A stretch of DNA of 64,000 bases, from positions 186,001 through 250,000 of the forward strand of contig NZ_SULL01000014.1 of assembly GCF_009372235.1 (NCBI RefSeq). The letters are read 5' to 3'. Of this stretch, positions 20,302-28,899 are shown one piece after another (position 1 is the stretch's first letter; every line of letters starts with the position of its first letter). The position numbers and the translations under genes are program-made. Under the pieces are notes generated by a model that worked only from the letters and a program-made list of their open reading frames with translations, did no database searches and had not been told where the DNA came from. This DNA is from Dickeya oryzae. Its GTDB lineage: Bacteria; Pseudomonadota; Gammaproteobacteria; Enterobacterales; Enterobacteriaceae.

Positions 20302-21228
20302 TCAGGCACCGTCATCGGTATACAGATGCAAGCGCGGGATCAACAACCGCAGTGGCTTGGCTTTGGGCCGATGGCGATGCTGAATGTTGTCGGCATCGTA
20401 GTCATTGAGTTCACCCATAACCGGCATCGTATCCTGATGACACAGTACCAGCAGTGGTGACGGGCAAGGGTGCTGTACTTGCTTCTGCTGTTCCTGATAC
20501 CAGACCCGTGCAATCGGCTGTACTTTCACGGGCCGCTTGATTTTTAGCAACGCCTGTTCCGGCAGGCGCTTCACATCACGGATTTCTTGCTCCAGCAACG
20601 ATGCCCATTGCTCCTTGCTGTAAGGGGCCTGGCTGCGTCCTGCCTGCAGACTTTTCTCCAGTTTTTCCAGTAAGGCATCACGGGTAATGTTGTTGATGAT
20701 GTTCTTATTCGCCCAGCCAAATCTCACCGAGGCAGGGTCAAGTAGCAGGGTAATGGTGCGATAGGCGCTCAGTGTTATCAGCCCTTTGAGATGGGTATGG
20801 ACAAAATCGAAGCGCTGCTCGGGTTCCAGTCCAGACTCCACCGTGATGATGTGCTCCAGCTCCTTTTTCCGGGCGTTTATGTTCGCTACTAACTGGCGAG
20901 CCAGTCGTGATTCTGCGTTATTAACCCGAAAACACAGCACGCCAGGCAGGCGGATTGCCGCTTTGCTACTGATAGTCTCCGCGTAGTGATGAATAAACAC
21001 ATGACGAAAATGCTGTAAACCGATATCACGGGCTTCTGCACCGTCGACAGGCGTAACCTGAATATGTGTTATCGGGTCATGCTCGGTGCCTTTTTCTACA
21101 GGGGGAAGGGTAAACAAACGTCCACCGGTAAAGTGAAAGGTGAGAAATAATTGATGCATTTCAGCCAGATGCGCTTCCAGCGAGGTAAAGCAATGGTTCA
21201 TCCGTTCAATCAGGTCGTAGGCAGGCAT
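20302..21228 (-). CDS. tus: Replication terminus site-binding protein Tus
   Basis: The 308-residue monomeric DNA-binding protein matches E. coli Tus (309 residues) in the conserved blocks: ALRHFRHLF-like GLQHFRHVFIHH, SSKAAIRLPGVLCFRVNN, FDFVHTHLKGLITLSAYRT, VRFGWANKNIINN, LLKIKRPVKVQPIARVWY and the final PLRLLIPRLHLYTDD. Bound to a Ter site, Tus blocks a replication fork arriving from one side. The ATG at 21228 gives MPAYDLIERMNH, which aligns with E. coli MARYDLVDRLN; a GTG three codons upstream is less likely. A Ter site lies 11 bases before the start codon, so Tus should repress its own gene, as in E. coli. Confidence 0.96.
   Translation of the reverse strand: MPAYDLIERMNHCFTSLEAHLAEMHQLFLTFHFTGGRLFTLPPVEKGTEHDPITHIQVTPVDGAEARDIGLQHFRHVFIHHYAETISSKAAIRLPGVLCFRVNNAESRLARQLVANINARKKELEHIITVESGLEPEQRFDFVHTHLKGLITLSAYRTITLLLDPASVRFGWANKNIINNITRDALLEKLEKSLQAGRSQAPYSKEQWASLLEQEIRDVKRLPEQALLKIKRPVKVQPIARVWYQEQQKQVQHPCPSPLLVLCHQDTMPVMGELNDYDADNIQHRHRPKAKPLRLLIPRLHLYTDDGA
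21103..21110 (+). other. KOPS octamer pointing toward dif
   Basis: GGGAAGGG lies on the plus strand, left of dif, inside tus. Confidence 0.5.
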
Positions 21229-21238
21229 AATTAACACT

Positions 21239-21261
21239 ATATTAGTTACAACATACTTTTA
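21239..21261 (-). other. Ter site in the tus promoter; blocks leftward forks
   Basis: On the minus strand this reads AGTATGTTGTAACTAAT at its core, the Ter consensus including the G that pairs with the flipping C6. By comparison with E. coli TerB, forks that meet the AGTATG end first are blocked. Here those are forks moving from high to low coordinates. It lies immediately upstream of tus, as TerB does. Confidence 0.93.
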
Positions 21262-21314
21262 ATTATATCCTAAAAGCCCAGTTCGACAATCCGTATTCTT
21301 ATTCGCTTAGCAGT

Positions 21315-21363
21315 ATGAAAAAGCGCCGTCCCCACCGATTCTGAACGTTCAGAGCCGGTGGGG
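21315..21363 (-). terminator. Terminator of ynfM with nested palindrome
   Basis: The outer stem is CCCCACCG/CGGTGGGG (21330-21337 with 21356-21363) and the inner palindrome is TCTGAACGTTCAGA. On the minus strand GCTTTTTC follows. It ends ynfM transcription before the tus control region. Confidence 0.8.
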
Positions 21364-21390
21364 AGAAGAGGGAGATAAGTAACTGTTAGA

Positions 21391-22650
21391 TCAGTTTTTC
21401 AGGGATTTCAGCTTGAAGCCCAAGCCGATAGCCAGCATCAGCAAGCATGACAGAAACAGCACCAGCCCTGTCCAGCCATAGTGATACCAAAAGAAGCCAC
21501 CTGACGTGCCCGCGAGGCTCGACCCCAGATAATAACAGAACAGATACTGCGATGAAGCCTGGCCTTTAGCACGTAATGCACGCAAGCCGATCCAACTGCT
21601 GGCAACCGAGTGGGCGGCAAAGAACCCGGCGGCAAAGAGCATCATCCCCAAAAACATCATCAGCAGCGAACTGAACAGGGTCAATAGAAGGCCTGATAAC
21701 ATCAGCATAATACTGCCGACTAACACGGGCCCCCGGCCGAAACGAGCAATCATTGCCCCGGCGCGTGGTGATGCATAGCTACCAGTGAGGAAGACCACAG
21801 ACAGCAAACCCACCACCGTTTGACTCAGGTTGTAAGGAGCATCCAGCAAGCGATAACCAATATAGTTGAACAGCGTCACAAAGGAGCCCATCAACAGGAA
21901 GCCTTCGGCAAAGAGTAACGGTAGGCCTGCATCACGCCAGTGTAAGCGGGTATTGATCCACAGGGTTTTGGGGCGCAGCGAGCCCGCCCGAAAGTGACGA
22001 GAATCCGGCAGTATGCGCCAAAACGTCAGGGAGGCCAGCAGGGCAACGATGCCGATACAGGTGATGGAGACTCGCCAGCCGAAAAAATCAGCAATGACCC
22101 CGGTTAACAGGCGGCCACTCATGCCGCCGATTGAGTTACCGCTGATGTACAACCCCATAGAGAATGCCACCACACTGGGATGGATTTCTTCGCTCAGATA
22201 GGTCATTGCTACCGCACCCACACCGCTGAGCGATAAGCCAACCAGGGCGCGCATAACCAGCAGGCCAACCCAGTTGGTCATCATGCAACCTATCAGGGTA
22301 AATACCGACGCCAGCAGTAGCGATACCACCATGACATTTTTACGGCCAATGGTGTCTGACAGCGGGCCGGTAAATAACAATCCAACAGCCATCGTCATCG
22401 TGGAAACGGAAAGCGACAGGCTGCTGGTTGCCGGGGATACACCAAAAGCCTGCGACAGTATTGGTAATATGGGCTGTACGCAGTACAGCAGAGCAAAGGT
22501 CGCCAGACCGGCGGAAAATAAGGCGAGCGTGACGCGAATGAACGGTGGCGTGCCTCGGCAAATAAATGGATTTTTGTAGACGGGGACGCGGGTGTTGCGC
22601 TGAGGTTGAATATCGTCAGTGACAGAAACGGACATTCTCTGTGCAGACAT
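21391..22650 (-). CDS. ynfM: MFS transporter (YnfM-like)
   Basis: The 419-residue major facilitator has twelve predicted hydrophobic segments. MFS loop signature GPLSDTIGRKNVMV lies between segments 2 and 3, and strong matches to E. coli YnfM occur at FSAGLATFALLYCVQPILP, MTYLSEEIHPSVVAFSMGLYISGNSIGG and LPLLFAEGFLLMGSFVTLFNYIGYRL. Substrate unknown. It is divergent from the LysR gene ynfL, which probably controls it. I chose the ATG at 22650; a TTG at 22668 and an ATG at 22635 are alternatives, and none has a strong ribosome binding site. Confidence 0.9.
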   Translation of the reverse strand: MSAQRMSVSVTDDIQPQRNTRVPVYKNPFICRGTPPFIRVTLALFSAGLATFALLYCVQPILPILSQAFGVSPATSSLSLSVSTMTMAVGLLFTGPLSDTIGRKNVMVVSLLLASVFTLIGCMMTNWVGLLVMRALVGLSLSGVGAVAMTYLSEEIHPSVVAFSMGLYISGNSIGGMSGRLLTGVIADFFGWRVSITCIGIVALLASLTFWRILPDSRHFRAGSLRPKTLWINTRLHWRDAGLPLLFAEGFLLMGSFVTLFNYIGYRLLDAPYNLSQTVVGLLSVVFLTGSYASPRAGAMIARFGRGPVLVGSIMLMLSGLLLTLFSSLLMMFLGMMLFAAGFFAAHSVASSWIGLRALRAKGQASSQYLFCYYLGSSLAGTSGGFFWYHYGWTGLVLFLSCLLMLAIGLGFKLKSLKN

Positions 22651-22773
22651 GGGGGTACTCAAAATCAATCCTTATCCGGAAAAAATACGGCAAAAACATC
22701 AGTGGACAAATCATAGAATTAGCTCGATTGTTTTGTATAATATATTAATTGTTAATAATGATATTTTATAAAT

Positions 22774-23688
22774 ATGAATATCGAGCTCAGGCACTTACGT
22801 TACTTTATTGCTGTTGCTGAAGAACTGCATTTCGGTCGTGCGGCGGAAAGACTACATATCTCCCAGCCACCTCTCAGTCAGCAGATACAGGCATTAGAAG
22901 AGCAAATCGGCGCTCAACTGCTGGAGCGAAACAACCGTAATGTGCGCCTGACACAGGCCGGCGAATTATTCCTGAAAGAGGCCTGGGCCATCATCAGCCA
23001 GGTCAATCAGGCAGCAGAGCGAGCGGCCCGCATTCAGCGTGGTGAAATAGGGGAGCTTAATATCGGTTTCACCTCATCAGCTCCGTTTGTTAAACAGGTT
23101 TCGCGTAGTCTGTTGCAGTTTCGCCAGCGCTATCCTGAGGTGCATATCCAGATGATGGAGATCAACACTAAACAACAGATTGCACCGTTGCTTGACGGTA
23201 AGCTGGATCTCGGGGTGATGCGTAACAACCCATTGCCGGATACGCTGCATCATCAGCTATTACTGCGTGAGCCGATGGTAGCGGTTGTTCATGAGGAACA
23301 CCCGCTGGCTTCTGTCTCCGGTGGGCATATCAGTATCCAGCAGTTAGCTAATGAACCCTTCGTATTTTTTGCCCGTGAAGGGGGAACGGCGCTATACGAT
23401 GAAGTGATGAACTTACTCAAAAAGTACGGCATTACACCGTACATTACGCAGGAAGTCGGTGAGGCGATGACGATTATCGGCCTGGTTTCATCTGGATTAG
23501 GGGTCTCCTTGCTACCTGCGTCATTCCGTCGTATCCGTATAGATGGCGTAAAATACCTGTCGTTGCAGGAAAAAGACGCTATCAGTGAAATGTGGTTAGT
23601 AACCCACCAGCACCGCCCGCTGAACACCGCCGCTCAGACGTTAATCACGCTAATGTTGGGTAATACCCTCAAAAATATGTGCGGTTAA
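22774..23688 (+). CDS. ynfL: LysR-family regulator (YnfL-like)
   Basis: The 304-residue regulator has an N-terminal winged helix-turn-helix (LRHLRYFIAVAEELHFGRAAERLHISQPPLSQQIQALE, here shortened to its ends: LRHLRYFIAV and SQPPLSQQIQ) and a C-terminal effector-binding domain from about residue 90 (LNIGFTSSAPFV, later QEVGEAMTIIGLVSSGLGVS). It resembles E. coli YnfL throughout and is divergent from ynfM, the usual LysR arrangement. The AT-rich 123-base gap between them should hold both promoters and the operator. The effector is unknown. Confidence 0.9.
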   Translation: MNIELRHLRYFIAVAEELHFGRAAERLHISQPPLSQQIQALEEQIGAQLLERNNRNVRLTQAGELFLKEAWAIISQVNQAAERAARIQRGEIGELNIGFTSSAPFVKQVSRSLLQFRQRYPEVHIQMMEINTKQQIAPLLDGKLDLGVMRNNPLPDTLHHQLLLREPMVAVVHEEHPLASVSGGHISIQQLANEPFVFFAREGGTALYDEVMNLLKKYGITPYITQEVGEAMTIIGLVSSGLGVSLLPASFRRIRIDGVKYLSLQEKDAISEMWLVTHQHRPLNTAAQTLITLMLGNTLKNMCG

Positions 23689-23804
23689 TCACATATCGAA
23701 TCAAATATTTGACGGCTATTTACAAAAGCTCCACCATAGCCTCAGTTTTTTATTTTACAGCGTAAAAAATACCCATTACGCCTAATTGCAGGAGCCGCTT
23801 TACC

Positions 23805-25022
23805 GTGATTGTCAGTGGTCAGCCGGGACACATCGATCAGATCAAACAGATGAATGCAGGTGGCGTTTATCGACTGATCGATGAACATGGCCCCATCTCC
23901 CGCATAGAGTTGTCAAAACAGGCTCAGCTTGCTCCCGCCAGTATTACTAAGATTGTGCGTGAACTGATGGAGGCACATCTGGTACGGGAAACCGAGTACC
24001 AGGAAATGGGAAGCCGTGGGCGGCCGGCAATCGGTCTGGTGCTGGATACCGAAGCGTGGCACTACCTGTCGGTACGAATCAGCAACCAGGTGATGACCCT
24101 GGCCCTGCGTGATTTGAGTGGCCATCTGGTGGTGGAGGATAAGGTTGATTTACCCAGTGAACATCCCCAGCCACTACTGGAACGCATTCTGACGGACATC
24201 GATCAGTTTTTTATCCGCCACCAACGTCTGTTGGAACGACTGACCGCTATCGCCATCACGTCACCCGGTATGGTGGACTCATCCACCGGCATCATTCACC
24301 GTATGCCGTTTTACGCTGTAGAAGAAATGGCGATTGGTCCGGCGCTGGAAAAGCGCACAGGGGTGCCAGTTTATCTGCAACATGACATTTGTGCCTGGAC
24401 GATGGCAGAAGCGTTGTTTGGCGCATCACGCGGTTGCCAAAACGTTATCCAGATAGTTATCGACCATAACGTCGGTGCCGGCATTATTACCGGTGGACGT
24501 ATACTGCATGCCGGTAGCCGAACACTGGTGGAAATTGGCCACACTCAGGTTGACCCTTATGGTAAGCGCTGTTATTGCGGTAACCACGGGTGTCTGGAAA
24601 CCGTTGCCAGCATTGAAAGTATGCTGGAACTGGCTCAGCAGCGGCTCAAAGGCTCGATGAGTTCGCCGTTGCACGGCTCGCCGTTGACGGTCGAGTCTCT
24701 GTGTGAGGCAGCGCTGAACGGTGATCAACTGGCAAAAGATATTATCGTTGATGTCGGCAATAACGTCGGTCGTATTACCGCCATCATGGTTAATCTGTTC
24801 AATCCAGAAAAAATTCTGATTGGTTCTCCACTGAATCAGGCTGCCGATATTCTGTATCCCGCAATCCTTGATTGTATTCGCCGCCAGGCATTACCGGCTT
24901 ATAGTCACCATCTGCAAGTCACATCGACCCATTTTTATAATCAGGGAACCGTGCCCGGTGCCGCGCTCATTAAAGATGCGCTCTATAACGGCTCTCTGCT
25001 GATTAAACTGATGCAGGGTTAA
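23805..25022 (+). CDS. mlc: Glucose-responsive global repressor Mlc (ROK family)
   Basis: The 405-residue protein matches E. coli Mlc: N-terminal winged helix-turn-helix (GHIDQIKQMNAGGVYRLI and QAQLAPASITKIVRELME, residues 8-60), then a ROK kinase-like domain with the zinc-binding motif GHTQVDPYGKRCYCGNHGC near residues 246-264 and IMVNLFNPEKILIGSPL near 330. Mlc represses ptsG, manXYZ and other sugar uptake genes and is relieved when unphosphorylated EIICB-Glc sequesters it at the membrane. The start is GTG at 23805, preceded by CAGGAG. Confidence 0.94.
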   Translation: MIVSGQPGHIDQIKQMNAGGVYRLIDEHGPISRIELSKQAQLAPASITKIVRELMEAHLVRETEYQEMGSRGRPAIGLVLDTEAWHYLSVRISNQVMTLALRDLSGHLVVEDKVDLPSEHPQPLLERILTDIDQFFIRHQRLLERLTAIAITSPGMVDSSTGIIHRMPFYAVEEMAIGPALEKRTGVPVYLQHDICAWTMAEALFGASRGCQNVIQIVIDHNVGAGIITGGRILHAGSRTLVEIGHTQVDPYGKRCYCGNHGCLETVASIESMLELAQQRLKGSMSSPLHGSPLTVESLCEAALNGDQLAKDIIVDVGNNVGRITAIMVNLFNPEKILIGSPLNQAADILYPAILDCIRRQALPAYSHHLQVTSTHFYNQGTVPGAALIKDALYNGSLLIKLMQG

Positions 25023-25168
25023 TCATTACAGCACCGTGTCTTCGCTTACCGACAAAACATTGCGCTAACGCAAGCCGCTCCACAGGCCCATCCCCTAGAC
25101 TTTAGGCTTCATCAGTACGTTTTTTGAGGTTTATTTTTTCAGGTGGGGCCTGCCGGAGTGGTGTTTTC

Positions 25169-25840
25169 ATGTTAAAGCGTATGTTTGTTACAGGAACGGA
25201 TACTGCCGTTGGAAAAACAGTAGTATCGAAGGCGTTATTACAGGCGCTGGCGAAAACGGGCAAAACCGTGACGGGATATAAACCTGTCGCCAAGAGCTGC
25301 AAGGAAACAGAAGAGGGGCTGCGTAACAAAGATGCGCTGATCTTGCAGGAAGCCTCGTCGATCCCACTGTCTTATCTGCAGGTCAATCCTGTGTCGTTAC
25401 AGGAAGATGAAATCAGTGCCAGTGAACAAGAGATTAATTACTGCGCGATGACTGAAGGGCTGAACCAGCTTGGTGGGTTATCGGACATGGTTATTGTCGA
25501 AGGCAGCGGTGGCTGGCGTACCTTAATGAACGACATGCGGACCTATTCGGAATGGGTGGTTCAGGAGCAATTACCGGTCGTTTTGGTGGTCGGGATAAAG
25601 CTTGGCTGTATCAACCATGCGCTGCTGACGGCGCAGGCGATTATTAATGATGGGTTGCCGCTGGTCGGCTGGGTCGCAAACCGCATTAACCCAGGGCTGG
25701 CTAACTATGCTGAAATCATCCAGGCGCTGCGGGAAAAAATTCCTGCGCCTCAATTGGGTGAACTGCCATATTTGCCCCGCGCAGAACAACGGGATTTATC
25801 TACCTATATTGATCTTTCCGCGATTAGCCAGTCGTTCTAA
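25169..25840 (+). CDS. bioD2: Dethiobiotin synthetase paralogue BioD2 (YnfK-like)
   Basis: The 223-residue P-loop enzyme has Walker A GTDTAVGKTVVSKALL (residues 8-15) and the BioD blocks TGYKPVAKS, VEGSGGWRTLMND and VANRINPG. It matches E. coli YnfK/BioD2, the stand-alone paralogue of biotin-operon BioD, and sits next to mlc as in E. coli. BioD carboxylates 7,8-diaminononanoate to dethiobiotin; whether this paralogue does so in vivo is uncertain. The ATG at 25169 aligns with the family start (MLKRMFVTGTDT) and follows GGAG. A terminator lies about 135 bases downstream. Confidence 0.9.
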   Translation: MLKRMFVTGTDTAVGKTVVSKALLQALAKTGKTVTGYKPVAKSCKETEEGLRNKDALILQEASSIPLSYLQVNPVSLQEDEISASEQEINYCAMTEGLNQLGGLSDMVIVEGSGGWRTLMNDMRTYSEWVVQEQLPVVLVVGIKLGCINHALLTAQAIINDGLPLVGWVANRINPGLANYAEIIQALREKIPAPQLGELPYLPRAEQRDLSTYIDLSAISQSF

Positions 25841-25974
25841 CCGTCGTCAGACACTCGGTTCCATATCAGCCACAATGCATGGTGGAGATATTCCTCCGAT
25901 GGTTTTCATCCGGGTATGGCAAGGTATTAATGCGATTTTTACCGCTAAATAACGAATGTAAAAAAATGAATGTT

Positions 25975-26003
25975 AAAAGGGGAGAATGTCGCTCCCCTTT
26001 TTT
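25975..26003 (+). terminator. Terminator downstream of bioD2
   Basis: A 9-bp stem (AAAGGGGAG with CTCCCCTTT, loop AATGTCG) runs into TTTTTT. No gene lies between bioD2 and this site. Confidence 0.85.
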
Positions 26004-26061
26004 ATTGCATCGATTTATTGTTTTGCGGGCTTCATTATTAACGCGGACAGGCTGTTGGACC

Positions 26062-26355
26062 CTAACGCTTCTTACCCATCGGGTGAGAACTCAGGTCATC
26101 ACTATCATTATCCGGCAGGCGGATATAAACGATTTTCTGCGTATCCTGCCCACAATGACCAACAACCTGACCACCGTGCTGGCTGACCTGATCGTTAGGT
26201 ACGATATCCAGCTCAAAACCGGATTCAGGTACGCCATTGCTGATAATCTTGCGAGCGATGTCATCGCGAATACGTTCACAGGAGGCTTGTGAAGCTTGTG
26301 CGATAAGTGGTGTCAGTAACAGTGTTATTGCACCGGCCAGCATCGTTTTCTTCAT
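26062..26355 (-). CDS. DUF1161-family periplasmic protein
   Basis: The 97-residue product has a Sec signal peptide (MKKTMLAGAITLLLTPLIA, cleavage after AQA or ASQA). The short domain is typical of DUF1161: CERIRDDIARKIISNGV, then GFELDIVPNDQV, then GQVVGHCGQDTQKIVYIR, with two cysteines placed to form a disulfide. Function unknown. The ATG at 26355 has an excellent GGGAGG. It follows ynfB on the same strand across a hairpin at 26381-26406, so the two may be cotranscribed. Confidence 0.82.
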   Translation of the reverse strand: MKKTMLAGAITLLLTPLIAQASQASCERIRDDIARKIISNGVPESGFELDIVPNDQVSQHGGQVVGHCGQDTQKIVYIRLPDNDSDDLSSHPMGKKR

Positions 26356-26380
26356 GGCACCTCCCACTCATCTTGATGGT

Positions 26381-26406
26381 TTATCTGCCCAAACACGGGC
26401 AGATAA
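26381..26406 (-). other. Hairpin between ynfB and the DUF1161 gene
   Basis: A perfect 10-bp stem (TTATCTGCCC with GGGCAGATAA, loop of six) has no T-run behind it on the minus strand. It is probably a processing or attenuating hairpin. Confidence 0.6.
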
Positions 26407-26422
26407 AGTATAGATCAACCTA

Positions 26423-26779
26423 TCAGGGTGTTACCGGGCGGCCTGAGCGACGGTCAAGACAGCGCGAAGAGTTGGGTTCCCAATAAGCATTGAAGTTGGA
26501 ACTGGCTTTGCATTTTTCTTCAAGCGCTTCTGCCATATCGGCTTTATCGAAATCTCGATCGGCTTTATCAACGCGCTTTTCAAGATGCTTGTTTACTTTA
26601 TTACGCAACGTACGCGTCTCGTTCCAGTCTTCGCTACTCTGTCGCGCCGCTTCTTTTGATAACGCACTGTTGCCGTTATCAATCACGATGTGCTGCGCGG
26701 CCTGTGTTGATGACAAAAGGCCCAGACTAAACAGGGATGAGGAAAGAATAAGGAGTAAATTACGTGTTTTTTTCTGCAT
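26423..26779 (-). CDS. ynfB: YnfB-family (DUF1283) periplasmic protein
   Basis: The 118-residue product has a Sec signal peptide ([18 protein letters not shown], cleavage after TQA). The mature part is rich in charged helix and ends in the family motif ANINAYWEPN-like [21 protein letters not shown]. It matches E. coli YnfB, which is also a neighbour of the ynf genes and ydfG near the terminus. Two cysteines near residues 91 and 107 may pair. Function unknown. Confidence 0.87.
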   Translation of the reverse strand: MQKKTRNLLLILSSSLFSLGLLSSTQAAQHIVIDNGNSALSKEAARQSSEDWNETRTLRNKVNKHLEKRVDKADRDFDKADMAEALEEKCKASSNFNAYWEPNSSRCLDRRSGRPVTP

Positions 26780-27079
26780 GTTTCACCCAGACAGGAGTTC
26801 TGTAAATACGAAAGCAACGTTGTCATAACAAAAGATAGCGTTATGGTGACTATAGCATCCGCTACCATCAACAAACTATAACTGAACTAACATATTCAGG
26901 GTACGTCGCTGCTTTCACTGCAGTATCGTCTGGGCAGAGTCGGCATCACTGGGCCGGAATGTTTCATGGCATGACAGTGATACCGCTCCGCGTTCGTCCC
27001 TGAATATCCACATCAGGCATTGGCGCATCACACCAGCCTATTTATGTGGTACTACTTTATGTGGGACTACCGGTATGAA
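26780..27079. other. Intergenic region ynfB-ydfG, no gene recognised
   Basis: The 300 bases between the ynfB start and the ydfG stop should hold the ynfB promoter (AT-rich near 26800-26890). I see no gene or convincing structure in the rest. Confidence 0.5.
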
Positions 27080-27829
27080 TTACTCGTCACGGGTGACTTT
27101 CAGGCCGCCGTACGTCTGGCTTACCGGCATCATTTCCAAGGTGTTGATATTGACATGAGAGGGTAATGTCGCCACCCAGAACACCGCTTCTGTCACATCT
27201 TCCGGCGTCAGTGGGTTGGATTTATCATACGTCTGGCTGACCTTGGCTTCATCGCCTTTAAAGCGTACGGCTGAGAATTCGGTACCACCGACCAGGCCGG
27301 GTTCAATATTGGTCACACGCACGCGAGTACCGGACAGGTCGGCCCGTAATCCCAGACTGAACTGACGCACGAATGCCTTGCTGGCACCGTAGACATTCCC
27401 ACCAAGATAAGGCCAGTTGCCCGCTGTCGAGCCGATATTAATGATATGGCCCACATTGCGTTTCACCATTTCCGGCAATAGCGCATGGGTCATAAAGACC
27501 AGCCCTTTGTTATTGGTATCGATCATGGTTTCCCAGTCATCGACGTTGGCTTTATGCGCAGGCTCTAACCCTAAAGCCAGACCGGCATTGTTGACCAGTA
27601 CGTCAATGTTGCGCCACTGGGCTGGCAACGCAGCGATAGCCTGCTCGATGGCTTGTCGATCGCGAACATCAAGACGAAGCGTGAAAAGCGCATCGCCATA
27701 TTCAGCTTTCAGCGCATCAAGACGTTCCTGGCGGCGCCCTGTGGCGATAACCTGATGGCCTTCTTTGATAAAACGCCGGGTAATTGCCTCACCAAAGCCC
27801 GCCGTCGCACCGGTAACCAAAATAATCAT
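27080..27829 (-). CDS. ydfG: NADP-dependent 3-hydroxy acid dehydrogenase YdfG
   Basis: The 249-residue short-chain dehydrogenase has the cofactor motif TGATAGFGEA (residues 6-15), NNAGLALG near 80, and the catalytic Ser and YGASK (near 150). It matches E. coli YdfG throughout, including IEPGLVGGTEFSAVRFKGD. YdfG oxidises serine, L-allo-threonine and 3-hydroxy acids with NADP and can reduce malonic semialdehyde. The ATG at 27829 follows AGAGGAAAAA and aligns with the family start (MIILVTGATAGFG). Confidence 0.94.
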   Translation of the reverse strand: MIILVTGATAGFGEAITRRFIKEGHQVIATGRRQERLDALKAEYGDALFTLRLDVRDRQAIEQAIAALPAQWRNIDVLVNNAGLALGLEPAHKANVDDWETMIDTNNKGLVFMTHALLPEMVKRNVGHIINIGSTAGNWPYLGGNVYGASKAFVRQFSLGLRADLSGTRVRVTNIEPGLVGGTEFSAVRFKGDEAKVSQTYDKSNPLTPEDVTEAVFWVATLPSHVNINTLEMMPVSQTYGGLKVTRDE

Positions 27830-28099
27830 GCGTTTTTCCTCTGTTATTTCTGACTGCAATACCTGTCACACCCTAATGAAAATCAGCATACCTCAACCTC
27901 AGGGCTATCTCTATGTCAGTGTTGATCTTTTCGGTGCGTCTCGTATGCAGGATAGCGCGTTGCACTGTGTTGCAGACATTCTATCGAGCCCGGCTGCAGG
28001 CTAATTAACGCCGGGTTGTTATCGGTTATTGTCTGGCACTATAGTGATTTTTGAGGTAATGATTAAGCAGGGTATCGATAACACCGGTAAGGAGCGTTT

Positions 28100-28870
28100 G
28101 TGGAAAACAGTAAAAGTCACCAGCAGTCTGTCGAACAACAGTTTGGCGAACAGGCTCACGCCTATCTTAACAGCGCCGTTCACGCCCAAGGTGAAGACCT
28201 TACCCAGTTGGCCCTGCGCTTGCAGGATAACCACCATGCCAACGTGTTGGATTTAGGCTGCGGTGCGGGTCATGTCAGCTTTACTATTGCCGGCCTGGTT
28301 AACCGTGTCGTGGCATGCGATTTATCGCCGCGGATGCTGGATGTCGTTGCCAGTGCCGCACAGGAAAAAGGGCTGGCGAATATCACGACTGAGCAGGCGG
28401 TAGCAGAATCATTACCCTTTGCTGATGCGAGCTTTGATGTGGTGGTCAGTCGTTATTCGGCCCATCACTGGCAGGATGTCGGGCTGGCGTTGCGGGAAGT
28501 CAGAAGGGTACTGAAACCGGGAGGCGAAGCGATTTTCATGGACGTGATTTCACCCGGCCATCCGGTGCTGGATGTTTATTTGCAAACGGCGGAAATGCTG
28601 CGCGACACATCGCATGTACGCGATTATTCCTCGGGGGAATGGTTGACGCTGCTGAGCGAAGCTGGGTTAACAGTACGCTCTGTGCAAACATCGCGTCTGC
28701 ACCTGGAATTCCAAAGCTGGGTGACGCGGATGCGGACCCCAGAACATTTTGTCACCGCAATCCGCGCCCTGCAGCAGCAAATGTCGGCCGACGTTATCCG
28801 CCATTACGCTATTGAGCCTGATGGCTCCTTTACCACCGATACCGCTTTTATTGTTGCCAGCCGGGGATAA
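28100..28870 (+). CDS. yafE: Class I SAM-dependent methyltransferase (YafE-like)
   Basis: The 256-residue protein has the methyltransferase motif I VLDLGCGAGHVSF (near residue 50), a motif II region (VACDLSPRMLDV), and the UbiE/type 11 signature VVVSRYSAHHWQDV with LREVRRVLKPGGEAIFMDV. It resembles E. coli YafE, including YLNSAVHAQGEDL at the N-terminus and LRDTSHVRDYSSGEWLTLL. The substrate is unknown. The start is GTG with a strong TAAGGAG eight bases upstream. It is divergent from ydfG. Confidence 0.87.
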   Translation: MENSKSHQQSVEQQFGEQAHAYLNSAVHAQGEDLTQLALRLQDNHHANVLDLGCGAGHVSFTIAGLVNRVVACDLSPRMLDVVASAAQEKGLANITTEQAVAESLPFADASFDVVVSRYSAHHWQDVGLALREVRRVLKPGGEAIFMDVISPGHPVLDVYLQTAEMLRDTSHVRDYSSGEWLTLLSEAGLTVRSVQTSRLHLEFQSWVTRMRTPEHFVTAIRALQQQMSADVIRHYAIEPDGSFTTDTAFIVASRG

Positions 28871-28899
28871 AGGAGCGAGTGAAGGAACAAAATAGCGGG

